64,000 bases of DNA from Brasenia schreberi (Eukaryota > Streptophyta > Magnoliopsida > Nymphaeales > Cabombaceae). The notes under the pieces were generated by a model that made no database searches, was not told the origin of the DNA, and saw nothing but the letters and a program-made list of their open reading frames with translations. How positions within the stretch are numbered: position 1 is the stretch's first letter; every line of letters begins with the position of its first letter. The stretch lies in NCBI GenBank assembly GCA_036023115.1, contig JAYKKT010000090.1:34299501-34363500 (forward strand). Reading direction: 5' to 3'. The translations under genes were made by a program, and so were the position numbers. Shown here piece after piece: positions 27,401 through 35,069 of this stretch.

Positions 27401-30400
27401 AGAGAAAAAAGATAGATGACCAAGGCCCCACTTACGAGTCATGCACATTTTCCTTATCTTTTAACATTAAGTGTGAGACAGAAAATTGGATGTCACAAAT
27501 GTAGAAAACTCTTCTTGGAGATGGAAATTCAGGATTTCCTATTTCCCAAGTTGTCTTGGGTTTTTTTCGCCTCACGGGGGAAAGAGAGAGAGAGAGAGAG
27601 AGAGAATCCTCTCCCTTAGGCAGAGACACATAGAAGGGCCTTTAACACCTCCACCTTGATTTTTTTTGGGGGGGTGAATAATGAGACATATATCTATATC
27701 TGTGTATGTCTATATACAGACACATGCATATGCACAGTTATAGAGAGAGAGAGAGCATGTATTTGAGTGAGAGAGGAAACAGGTAAGGTATGCTGAAAGT
27801 ACCTTATCTAAGCCTTTTCCCACACTAAGTGGGATCAGCTAGAGGTGCAACGCAAGGACTTCCTAGGAGGTCACCCATCCCGATCCTAATAGTCTAATAC
27901 TATTATTGCCTAAGCATGCTTGACTTTGGAGTTTGGATAGGATCCAGCTCATTCATGTTGGAAATGTCACACCTCTTGAGACCTCACAAAGTCTTTACAC
28001 TAGCCATTTGTTAACAACTCTCCACCTATGTCCAAGCTTGTGACCAGCCATGAAGGGTGATCCCTTATGTGATGCAGATTTGAGATAATCTTGAAGTATA
28101 ACGACAACAACCAAGCCTTTTTCCATTCTAGATGAGATCAGCCCAGCCATGTACCATGGTAACAATTAACTCAACATAAGCTAGATCATTTTTTATTATT
28201 TCCTTCCAACACTTTTGTCGTCTTCATCTTCCTCTTTTAACATTTTAACATCTAGTTTCTTATACATTCTTACCGGAGCTTTTTTTATCGTCTTTGTACA
28301 TGTCCAAAACGATTTTCCTCATTTTGTCACTCCCAATTTGTTTTTAATAACCTCGTTACATATACGGACTTTTCTTGTGTGACCACTCATCCGTGTCAAC
28401 ATCTTTAATTCTGCTATGGACATCTTCTACAACAACAACAACTAAGCCTTTTCCCATACTAGATGGGGTCGGCTACAAGGATTCTTTATTTCCACAGATC
28501 CCTATCGTGTGCCCATGTTAGCAGTTAACTCATAATAAGCTAGATCATTCTTTATTGTTTCTTTCCACCACTTTTGTAGTCATCCTCTACCTCTTTCAAT
28601 ACTTTTCAAATTTAGTTTTTCTAATATTTTTACAGGTTATTCTTTTGATCTTCTTTCTATATGTCCAAACCATCTTAAACGATATTCTCTCATTTTATCC
28701 TCTATTGATGCCACTTCTAATTTGTTCCTAATAACCTCATTATGTATAATTGTATACGGTCTTTTCTTGTATGACCACTCATCCATCTCAACATCTTCAT
28801 TTCTGTCACACACATCTTTTGTACATGTTGATGATTAACTGCCCAACACTCTGAACCATAAAACATAGCAGGCCTAATTGCTGCTCTATAATATTTACCT
28901 TTTAACTTTAATGGTATCTTCTTATCACAAAGAATACCTGATGCTCCTCTCTATTTTAACCAACCAGCATTAATTCTATGCATAACATCTTCATCAATTC
29001 TTCCATCACTCCGAAAAATTGACCCTAGGTATTTAAAATTGTCCTTTTGGGAGATGCAATGTGTGTCAATTTTAATTTCTATGTCCCCTGAGATAACCGA
29101 ATGATCAAACTTATATTCCATATATTCTGTCTTTGTTCTACTAAGTCGGAGGCCTTTGCTTTCTAATGTTTCTCTCCATAGTTCTAATTTTCTATTAACT
29201 TTTTCCTTAGACTCCTCCACTAATACAATGTCATCTGCAAATAACATACACCAAAGTACTTCATCTTGAATATGTTTTGTTAACTCATCCATCACCATTA
29301 TAAATAAGTAAGGACTTAAAGTTGATCCTTGATGTAACCTAATATTAACTTCAAAGAAGTCTGTCGTTCCTTAATGAGTCCTCACACATGTTTTTGCACC
29401 ATCATACATGTCTCTTATAAGGTTAATATATGTCAATGGGATACCTCTTTTTTCCAAAGTTCTCCAAAGAACCACCCTCGGTACCCTATCATAAGCTTTT
29501 TCTAGATCAATAAATATCATGTGAAGGTCTTCCTTTTTTGCTCTAAAATGTTTCATAAGACGTCTAAAAAGGTGAATCGCTTCAATAATAGATCTGTCTG
29601 GCATGAATCCAAATTGGTTCTCTCTTGTACTTGATACTTGTCTTAACCTACGTTTGATAATTCTTTCCCATAATTTCATAGTATGGCTAATTAACTTGAT
29701 ACCTCGATAATTCGCACAATTTTGAATGTCTCCCCTGTTCTTATATATGGGTATAAGTGTACTTGATCTCCATTCCTCGGGCATCTTTTGGTTTTTCCAT
29801 ATTTCATTAAATAGTCTTGTGAGCCAAGTGATTCCTATTTCTCCTAGTATTTTCCAAACTTCTATAGGAATATTATCTGGTCCTACCGATTTACCACCCT
29901 TCATATGTTTAAGAGTCACTTTGACTTCATTCTTTTCCATAGGTCGGTAGAAATTGTGGTTTATATACTTTTATGATTTGGCTAACTCTCCTAAGCTAAT
30001 ACTAACATCTTTATTTTCATTTAAAAAGATTATAAAAATAGTTTTTCCATCTATTTCTTATATCATCATTTGCCGCTAGAATTTTTTTATCCTCATCTTT
30101 TATGCATCTAACATAATTAAGATCTTTAGTTTTCTTATCTCTAGCCCTAGCTATCCTAAAAATATCTCTTTCACCCTCTTTTGAGTTGAATTTTTTTATA
30201 TAAGTCCTCCCAAATTTTAGCTTTTGCTTCACTCACGACCTTTTTCGCTTCCTTCTTTGCTTTCTTATAAGCCTTTAAAGTTTCACTAGTTTTTTTAGCA
30301 TAATGTAATTTGTAACATGCCCTCTTTGCCTTGATTTTATTTTGTACTACTTCACTCCACCACCAAGCTTCTTTTTTGTGCCGGTACATCTCCCTTAGAT

Positions 30401-33400
30401 ACCCCTAACACATCTTTCGCCACTTTCCTAATATGTATAGCCATATTGTTCCACATATCACAGGGTGTACCAACACAATTCCAAACATCTCCTTGAAGGA
30501 CTTCCTGTTTAAATATATCTTCTTTCTCGCTTTTGAGATTCCATCATTTAGTCTGAATAGCTCGATGCACTCGTTTCTTCTTTGTCCATTTTTTTATTTG
30601 TAAATCCATAACTAAAAGTCGATGTTGGGTGGTTAAGCTTTCTCCTGGAATTACCTTGCTATCTTTACAACACGCTCTATCTTTTTTTCTACAAATAAAG
30701 TAATGAATTTGTGTTTGTGATAAGCCACTCTTATAAGTAATTAAATGTTCATCTCGTTTTTTCAAGATTGTATTGACTATAAAGATATCAAATGCCATAG
30801 CAAAATTTAAAATCTCCCTACCTTCCTCATTTATATCCCCAAAACCAAAGTTTCCATAAACCCCTTGATATCCTAATGCCTCTTTACCAACATGTCCATT
30901 TAAGTCTCCTCCTAAACAAATCATCTCCCTTTGTGGAATCTTTTGAAACACCTTATCTAACTCTTCCCAAAAAACTGTCTTTATACTATCTTCTAGTCCT
31001 ACTTGGGGTGCGTAAGCACAAACTATATTCAAAACCTATGCTCCTAACACTAATTTCAACGTCATGATTCGGTCACCATATCGTTGTATGTCTACTACAC
31101 TATCATTTAAATCTTTATTTATGATAATACCAACTCCGTTTCGAGCCTTTTCTTTACCTGAGTATCATAATTTAAAACAAGTATCCTCTATCTCTTTTGC
31201 TTTTTTTCCAACCCATTTTGTCTCTTGTAAACATAGAATATGAATCTTTCTCTTAATCATAGTACCTATCACCTCTATTAGCTTACCGGATAATGTTCCG
31301 ATATTCCAAGAACCAATACAAATCTTATTATCTAGGACTAGCTTCCTTACCCCTCGCATCCGTCCATAATCAAAATGTGAAGACCCTCTCTGAAAATTTT
31401 TCACTACATTAGGGCGGCAATGTAGCGGGACTAACTTATTTACCCACAACCGTCTATAATGTAGGAACCCTCTCTGCAATTGATTCACTACATTCGAGCG
31501 AAAATGTAGTGACCCTTGCTTACTTATTACTGCATTCGGGCTCTGCAATACGTCACTAGGGAGGGACGTCCCAAAACAATGCTCATAATTTTTGTAATCC
31601 ATGTTCTAAAATCCGACGAAGTTTTACGCTAGCTGTCGGAAGCCTAACGCAACCCTTCTCCTTTATCCGGGCTTGGGACCGACAATGCAAGGGTGATCAA
31701 TTACATGGGCGGAGTTTCGAGTTGCATTATACCAAACAATAAATTTCCTACTTTTCCATTCTAAGGTGGACTAGCAGATGCACGCATGAATTGTTCACAT
31801 TAATCGTCACCTCAAAGCAAGGCATCCATGCCTGCCTGCAACATTCAAAAATCACTTAACTTAAAACTGAGGTTTAAAGAAAACAAGCAATCTGATTCTT
31901 GAAGTAAAAAGAGAAATAGACTACAGCAAGGTTTCTCGGACCAAGTTCTTCCTCAACTTACTGGCACCGACCCAGCTGTGATCGGATTCAAGTGCAGACC
32001 AACAGTGAAAAATATAGTTATATGTTGCATAGCAATATTCTAAACATTTTTTCCACAAATATATAGTTTTAACCTGGAAAATCCAGTATAGCAAATAGCT
32101 TGAAAAGCCTCTTAGCCTTGAGATTTGTGGAGATGGAAAAGAGTTACAAGTAGAATGCTTCCTCATATGGGCCAGCAACGAATGGCGTAATATCAGCGAC
32201 TTATTGTGCTTCTACAAGAATGAAAAGTGGCTTTCCCTCTAATCTCTCCCTCCCCTTCAGCTCTGCCAGCACTCTTAACCATAAAACACAGTAGGTCTAA
32301 TTGTTATTCTATAATATTTATTTTCAACTTTAATGGTATCTTGTTGTCACATAGTATACCTCACCAACCTATATTAATTCTATATGTAACATCTCTGTTA
32401 TTTTTCCATCGCTTTGAAAGACTTACCTTAGGTATTTAAAATGTTCCTTATAAGGAATGCAAACTGTGTCATTCGTAATTTTTATGTCATCTCAAATGAT
32501 CAAACTTAGATTTCATAATTCTGTTTTTTTCTACTAAGTCATAAGCCTTTACTTTCTAATGTTTCTCTTCATAATTTCAAATTCTCATTAACTATTTTCT
32601 TAGACTCACTCACTAATACATTGTCATCCCCAAATAACATCCACCAAGGTACTTCATCTTCAATATATTTTGTTAACTCGTAAATGACCAATATAAATAA
32701 ATATGGACTTAAAGTTGATCCTTCATGTAATCCAGTAGGAACTTTTTTTTGGTAAATAGAATAGATACACCTGTTACATGTATACACACATGTATATAAT
32801 GATATTGTGTTAGTGAATAGAATTGTGATATTACATGTTATTTGATGCATTTAAATGTATGCATAGTTCCATGCGTCTGATTGGCACTAAACTGCGAAGA
32901 ATAATATCATAGGATGCAAATTGTTCTCATGCTTAAAAGCATGCCGGGATTGCCAAATAGGCAAATTTGCTGGATTGTTGGAAACCTCATTTCCCTCTAG
33001 AACATTGGCTAATATATGTAATGTTTAATTTTAGGGATTTACTTATGATTTTCATCCAACAAATTAAGGTATCCGACAACCTCGTACCTACTCATTATCC
33101 TGACCGGGGGAAAAGGAATTCTGTTTACCAATCCTGTAAGCAAAAGGGGGAAGATGACAAAAGTGATTTATAGAAAAGAGTTATTTGAAGCCGTCTTCTA
33201 CAAACATGAAAATGTAATCTTGATGGGAGTCCAAATCACGTGTTTTTTCCCTTACAGAGATGGCTTCTTATGAGAAACATTTCCAATCTAAACTATGGAA
33301 GCAAACGTTCGCCAGTAGCAATATATACAAGTTAAAAGTCTACAACAATATCTGAAGAGGATTAGCTCACAAAATGAACTGTAATTTCAACGCTACCATT

Positions 33401-33997
33401 TAAATAATAATGTTATTAATTCTAAAGTTTTTTTAACAAACGAAAGAATCATAACGCCAGGCAGAATTAAAACACCTCAAACCACCAGAGAAGCCTAACC
33501 TTGCAAATTCACAAGCATGACGCAACAATCCAATGCAGAACTCTTAGTCCCACTAAATACATAGAGCTACTTTGAAGAGCATTCAAACTTAAGCAAACCA
33601 AACCAGAAACAAAAGCGTATAAAACCAACTATAACCAAATTTACATGAGCGACTGAGCTGCGAGAAAGAGGTCTGTCAAATCTCAACATAACCACGTACA
33701 CAAAAAAACACTAGCTGGAACGAGTCGGCATTGATGAAACAAATAAATAAAACATGCATATCCATGACGGCAAACTTAAGAGACCGAACTAAAACACTAT
33801 ATTTGCATCAATCTGTAGAAAATTTACCCCGCTTCCAGAAGCAGCGGAGTTCCGGACCACTTCGCCCGAACCGACGCCTGGACGTTCTTCGGCAGACGAA
33901 CCTCGCCAGAGGCAAAACTTCCATAGAAGTTCAGCAATACAGAGACAATGATCAGAGCGATCGGAATCCTAAACCCAAGAGATCTCCGGCGTTCCAT
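6375..33997 (-). CDS. UGGT: UDP-glucose:glycoprotein glucosyltransferase, N-terminal part (8 exons)
   Basis: UGGT is the ER-lumen folding sensor that puts glucose back on N-glycans of misfolded glycoproteins so calreticulin/calnexin rebind them (Arabidopsis homologue EBS1). Exons, in order on the minus strand: 33828-33997, 26180-26626, 25926-26079, 24630-24801, 22892-22965, 22706-22802, 6579-6691, 6375-6490. All boundaries are GT-AG and the phases join cleanly, giving 447 complete codons of a protein usually about 1,600 long. Seen in sequence: an N-terminal hydrophobic signal peptide, then family phrases [92 protein letters not shown] and [12 protein letters not shown]. These belong to the thioredoxin-like sensor region; the catalytic domain lies beyond the left edge. 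No frameshift is visible in the exons, so the gene is probably functional despite very large introns. Confidence 0.93.
6579..6691 (-). CDS. UGGT: UGGT exon 7
   Basis: 113 bases reading [18 protein letters not shown] and then [19 protein letters not shown]. The acceptor is 'gatgcag' and the donor 'gtaagc'. It is separated from exon 8 by an 88-bp intron and from exon 6 by about 16 kb. Confidence 0.9.
6692..8324. other. UGGT intron 6, left part
   Basis: Intronic sequence without recognisable repeat. An 82-codon plus-strand frame at 7414-7662 has no family I recognise and I take it as chance. Confidence 0.5.
8325..8632 (+). repeat. 5' LTR of the 8.3-13.6 kb Copia element
   Basis: The partner of 13311-13633. 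It holds a TATA-like 'agtataaatagattg' near 8480. The right end is approximate, because the two LTRs stop matching after 'aaattagtta'. Confidence 0.75.
9170..13250 (+). pseudogene. Copia polyprotein, broken by stops and frameshifts
   Basis: Gag (UBN2-like) spans about 9229-9705 with [15 protein letters not shown] and [16 protein letters not shown]. The protease site [12 protein letters not shown] is at about 10138-10175 and keeps D-S-G. The integrase zinc region and core lie at about 10538-11160, with [19 protein letters not shown] and [11 protein letters not shown], then [19 protein letters not shown] covers about 12050-12920 with [14 protein letters not shown] and the catalytic [13 protein letters not shown]. 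RNase H holds [13 protein letters not shown] and [14 protein letters not shown] up to about 13250. At least five stops or shifts split it, so no full polyprotein can be made. Confidence 0.88.
13311..13633 (+). repeat. 3' LTR of the 8.3-13.6 kb Copia element
   Basis: It starts TGTTAGACAAG immediately after the purine-rich 'acttgagggggag' and ends about CTAACA. The TATA-like motif is repeated near 13464. Confidence 0.8.
13672..14030 (-). mobile_element. 5'-truncated RTE LINE fragment
   Basis: The minus-strand LINE 3' end begins on the plus strand with 'acaaacaacaactaagcctt' and continues through the RTE C-terminal coding region to about 14030. A 69-codon minus frame remains open at 13701-13910. 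It resembles the copy at 28099-28430 more than the long copy beside it. Confidence 0.75.
14031..14707. other. UGGT intron 6, unassigned stretch
   Basis: No coding or repeat signal that I can name. The phrase 'ataattcaacattgtagcat' occurs twice in close succession near 14450-14500, a short local duplication. Confidence 0.4.
14708..14978 (+). repeat. 5' LTR of the 14.7-22.7 kb Copia element
   Basis: It pairs with 22384-22660 over nearly its full length, for example 'aaaaaagtctcacttaagtt'. The termini TGTTcA...TCAACA are near-inverse. Confidence 0.8.
15119..16738 (+). pseudogene. Copia gag, protease and pre-integrase remnant
   Basis: Gag starts near 15140 with [22 protein letters not shown] and [13 protein letters not shown], then decays with stops. 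A knuckle-like stretch follows near 15905-15965. The protease motif near 16237 reads NSG instead of DSG. The pre-integrase zinc region is cut off at 'KCEA' near 16710 by the hAT insertion. It is clearly inactive. Confidence 0.78.
16739..19872 (+). mobile_element. hAT-superfamily DNA transposon (3.1 kb)
   Basis: The ends are CAGTGTTGGTGCG at the left and, on the minus strand, CAGTGTTATTAAATGCG at the right. Eight-base flanks gttagaac (16731-16738) and gttataac (19873-19880) match at 7 of 8 positions, as expected for hAT. Many copies of GATAC/GTATC lie in the first ~140 bp and some in the last ~75 bp, typical of subterminal transposase-binding repeats. The interior keeps a BED-finger relic, core transposase pieces and the C-terminal dimerisation segment in order. 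It lies within the integrase zinc region of the surrounding Copia. Confidence 0.88.
17260..19260 (+). pseudogene. hAT transposase, broken by stops and frameshifts
   Basis: In order: a BED zinc finger relic near 17350 ([13 protein letters not shown]); a low-complexity basic region near 17640-17710; the conserved [12 protein letters not shown] and [11 protein letters not shown] near 17815-17910, then GRPLLNFI near 18055; [15 protein letters not shown] near 18205 and [15 protein letters not shown] near 18285-18330; [15 protein letters not shown] near 18780; and the C-terminal [10 protein letters not shown] near 19158. Each piece is in the frame expected for hAT proteins, but stops separate them. 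I see no evidence of domestication. Confidence 0.82.
19881..22383 (+). pseudogene. Copia integrase, RT and RNase H remnant after the hAT
   Basis: The integrase core resumes near 19930 ([13 protein letters not shown]) and at about 20244-20816 ([27 protein letters not shown]-like, then [15 protein letters not shown]). RT appears at about 21180-21480 with [15 protein letters not shown], the PRAWFKKFS segment and the catalytic IVYIDDIVM. RNase H traces continue to about 22330. Several stops and shifts are visible, for example near 20817 and 21496. It belongs to the same element as 15119-16738. Confidence 0.8.
22384..22660 (+). repeat. 3' LTR of the 14.7-22.7 kb Copia element
   Basis: It begins TGTTGAAGGAATC. 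The last few bases of the LTR (caaca) seem to be missing compared with the 5' copy, and UGGT intronic sequence follows at once. Confidence 0.78.
22706..22802 (-). CDS. UGGT: UGGT exon 6
   Basis: It reads [20 protein letters not shown] and then [12 protein letters not shown], ending one base into the next codon. The donor is 'gtaaga' at 22705. The 3' LTR of a Copia element ends only about 45 bp further into the intron. Confidence 0.9.
22892..22965 (-). CDS. UGGT: UGGT exon 5
   Basis: A 74-base exon after 'gctgcag' reading [19 protein letters not shown] and then IFSKIL. The donor is 'gttagt'. An 89-bp intron separates it from exon 6. Confidence 0.9.
23728..23820 (+). mobile_element. Possible hAT-type MITE fragment
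   Basis: It starts CAGTGTTGTTCAAATTGACGC, followed by 'gcctatg', 'gccccttaggcacataggtg' and similar phrases. This resembles the ends of plant hAT MITEs rich in GCCTAGG-like motifs. No clear right end or target duplication is visible, so the call is tentative. Confidence 0.35.
23945..24495 (+). mobile_element. 5'-truncated RTE LINE in UGGT intron 4
   Basis: A plus-strand LINE 3' end, so antisense to UGGT. It keeps the cleanest C-terminal coding block in the window: 132 codons at 24066-24464 including [53 protein letters not shown] and [12 protein letters not shown]. About 55 bp found in other copies are missing near 24043. It ends in the tail 'gggaaaaggcttagttgttg' and a GTT run. Confidence 0.85.
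24630..24801 (-). CDS. UGGT: UGGT exon 4
   Basis: It reads [20 protein letters not shown], then [20 protein letters not shown] and [15 protein letters not shown]. The acceptor is 'ctggcag' and the donor 'gttttg' (less usual than gtaag). It ends one base into the codon completed by exon 5. Confidence 0.9.
24802..25925. other. UGGT intron 3
   Basis: About 1.1 kb with CA-rich stretches near 24890-25120. I see no gene or transposon in it. Confidence 0.6.
25926..26079 (-). CDS. UGGT: UGGT exon 3
   Basis: It begins one base before [19 protein letters not shown] and ends [12 protein letters not shown] before 'gttggt'. [11 protein letters not shown] marks the thioredoxin-like part of UGGT. Confidence 0.9.
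26180..26626 (-). CDS. UGGT: UGGT exon 2
   Basis: The largest visible exon (149 codons). It has [59 protein letters not shown] and [16 protein letters not shown]. The acceptor is 'cccttgcag' and the donor 'gtacga'. A 100-bp intron follows. Confidence 0.93.
26627..27814. other. UGGT intron 1, 3' part, with a GA microsatellite
   Basis: Non-coding. A (GA)n run of about 24 bases sits near 27581-27604, and a shorter GA run and T/G tracts lie near 27660-27750. I see no transposon here apart from those at 27815 onward. Confidence 0.5.
27815..27841 (-). mobile_element. RTE LINE tail stub joined to a 5S-bearing LTR
   Basis: The plus-strand 'aagccttttcccacactaag' followed by 'tgggatcagct' is the RTE 3' tail. 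It is cut at 27841, where the 5S-like sequence begins. Confidence 0.6.
27842..28098 (-). mobile_element. Cassandra-like LTR with a 5S rRNA-derived domain
   Basis: On the minus strand it contains AACTCCAAAGTCAAGCATGC, then GGATGGGTGACCTCCTAGGA and AGTCCTTGCGTTGCACC. These are the internal and 3' promoter parts of plant 5S rRNA, with about 13 extra bases (a local duplication of 'ctaatagt') in the middle. Upstream of it, 'aaagactttgtgaggtctca' and 'gtgtgacatttccaacatga' fit the LTR of the Cassandra TRIM family as I remember it. The 5' third of a true 5S gene is absent, so this is not a 5S gene. The right LTR end is lost to the LINE tail. Confidence 0.65.
28099..28430 (-). mobile_element. 5'-truncated RTE LINE fragment
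   Basis: A LINE 3' end with its own AAC-rich tail at about 28099-28112. It is placed head-to-tail directly before the tail of the longer LINE at 28431. It is diverged from its neighbour and closer to the copy at 13672-14030. Confidence 0.75.
28431..31725 (-). mobile_element. Near full-length RTE-clade LINE (3.3 kb)
   Basis: From 5' to 3' on the minus strand it has a 5' region near 31600-31725, an apurinic endonuclease, a reverse transcriptase, the C-terminal domain and the AAC-repeat tail with 'gggaaaaggcttagttgttg' at 28431-28465. Length and order fit the RTE clade, which carries one ORF and a short repeat tail instead of poly(A). The reading frame is broken at several points. It is in intron 1 of UGGT in the same orientation as the gene. 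Confidence 0.88.
28620..31602 (-). pseudogene. RTE endonuclease-reverse transcriptase, disrupted
   Basis: Endonuclease blocks lie at 31165-31602 ([15 protein letters not shown] and [13 protein letters not shown]) and 30544-31032 ([42 protein letters not shown]). A basic linker follows at 30171-30389. RT is at 29371-29940 ([40 protein letters not shown]) and 28951-29298, where the catalytic box reads [12 protein letters not shown]. The C-terminal [13 protein letters not shown] block is below 28900. Stops and shifts separate the blocks. Confidence 0.87.
31726..32264. other. UGGT intron 1, unassigned
   Basis: Nothing recognisable between the long LINE and the next fragment. Confidence 0.4.
32265..32745 (-). 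mobile_element. RTE LINE internal fragment
   Basis: It matches the RT end and start of the C-terminal region of the LINE at 28840-29340. A minus frame includes [18 protein letters not shown] and a degraded LFGDDNVLV in place of LFADDIVLV. Both the tail and the 5' half are missing. Confidence 0.75.
33828..33997 (-). CDS. UGGT: UGGT exon 1 with signal peptide
   Basis: The ATG at 33997 opens [20 protein letters not shown], then [11 protein letters not shown], a basic start plus hydrophobic core expected of an ER signal peptide. It continues [20 protein letters not shown], the conserved start of the mature protein. The donor is 'gtaaat'. I chose this ATG because it is the first in frame and gives a complete signal peptide. 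Confidence 0.92.
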
Positions 33998-34829
33998 CCC
34001 ACAGAGAGACTGTGAGAAACGCCCTTATGAAGAAATCATCTCCCGCGAGGGATGTAAATGATCTGATCGAGAACGAAATAGATCAGAAAGAGCGAAACTG
34101 TCGTTCTTTTCCCTCGCTTCGTCTTGTCCTTGCGCCCTCGTCCGTCCGTGTCTTTTTTCCAAATTCCACGCTCATTACCGGCCTTCAAACAGCGAGGTTT
34201 AAAGAAATAAACCGGGCTCCCTAAGAAAGCGAACTCGGCACCATCAGCCAAAATCGCTGGCGCCAAGTCACATGACAACACGAGATACGTTCCTGCCTTG
34301 CATCGCTGACACGATGTCAAGTTTGAGTGTCCGGGTGAATCGGACCTTAAATCCTTTTGCACGATCAAAACCTGACCCAGCTGCCACCGTTCACCATGGG
34401 GCAGGACTCTAGTAAAATAAATTTTCATTAGATTCATTTATAGTGTGGAAGTTGTTTGGATCAAATTTTGTGCATGTTAACAAGGGGTAGCATTTTTTAA
34501 CCCAACATGACAACCGATCTTAACCTTACCCGAAATTTCTGCATTGGCAACAGGTATACCACATTAAGAGGATTGCTTTGAATCCTTGAGAAACGATGTC
34601 TACTATATTAAGAACTTTGTTATATAAGAATTTTAGCTCATGCATGGTGTCATGAGCATCTTCAAGGACAATTGAGAGGAAACCTTAATGAAACTGAAAG
34701 AAAGGGACGAGTTATTTGTTATACCAACCGCGAATGGAACAACACGACCATTGATGAAGGCTGAAAGCCCTTAAGGCATACTACGGGACACTCGATTGGG
34801 TTAACGGATGCATACTCATGGAATTGACG
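33998..34829. promoter_or_regulatory. Upstream region of UGGT
   Basis: It holds the 5' leader and promoter of UGGT on the minus strand. I could not place a convincing TATA box or start site. A 133-codon minus frame at 34036-34437 overlaps it but has no family that I recognise. Confidence 0.4.
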
Positions 34830-35069
34830 TGCAAAGGAATTGGATAATTTCTTATGACAAGTTGATAAGTATGTCAAGGCCCATGAGATTAGATGGGAGG
34901 ATCATTATAGTAACATCGTTCCTCAAGGGTGATTCTTTACTTTGGTGAAGACGGTGCTCCAATATATGTTGATCGAGTATTCTACACCATCGATACTTTT
35001 GATTACTTAAAATGAAAGATACGGAAGTCATTCTTTCTCAATGACCCGGATTACATGGTATGAAAAGAG
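34830..35069 (+). mobile_element. Ty3/gypsy gag fragment
   Basis: Across shifted frames it reads KELDNFL near 34833, VKAHEIRWEDH near 34876, SFLKGDSLLW near 34915 and TIDTFDYLK near 34990. This is the order of the gypsy capsid (KELDNFLW, FLKGDALLWWRR and TIDTWDDFK-type motifs). Stops occur and no LTR was found. It ends at the LINE starting at 35070. Confidence 0.6.

Noticed and set aside
27842..27950. Functional 5S rRNA gene
   Set aside because: Only the internal and 3' part of 5S is present, it carries an insertion and sits in an LTR-like context.
34036..34437. 133-codon minus-strand frame upstream of UGGT
   Set aside because: It covers the UGGT leader, has no family motif and is out of context for a separate gene.
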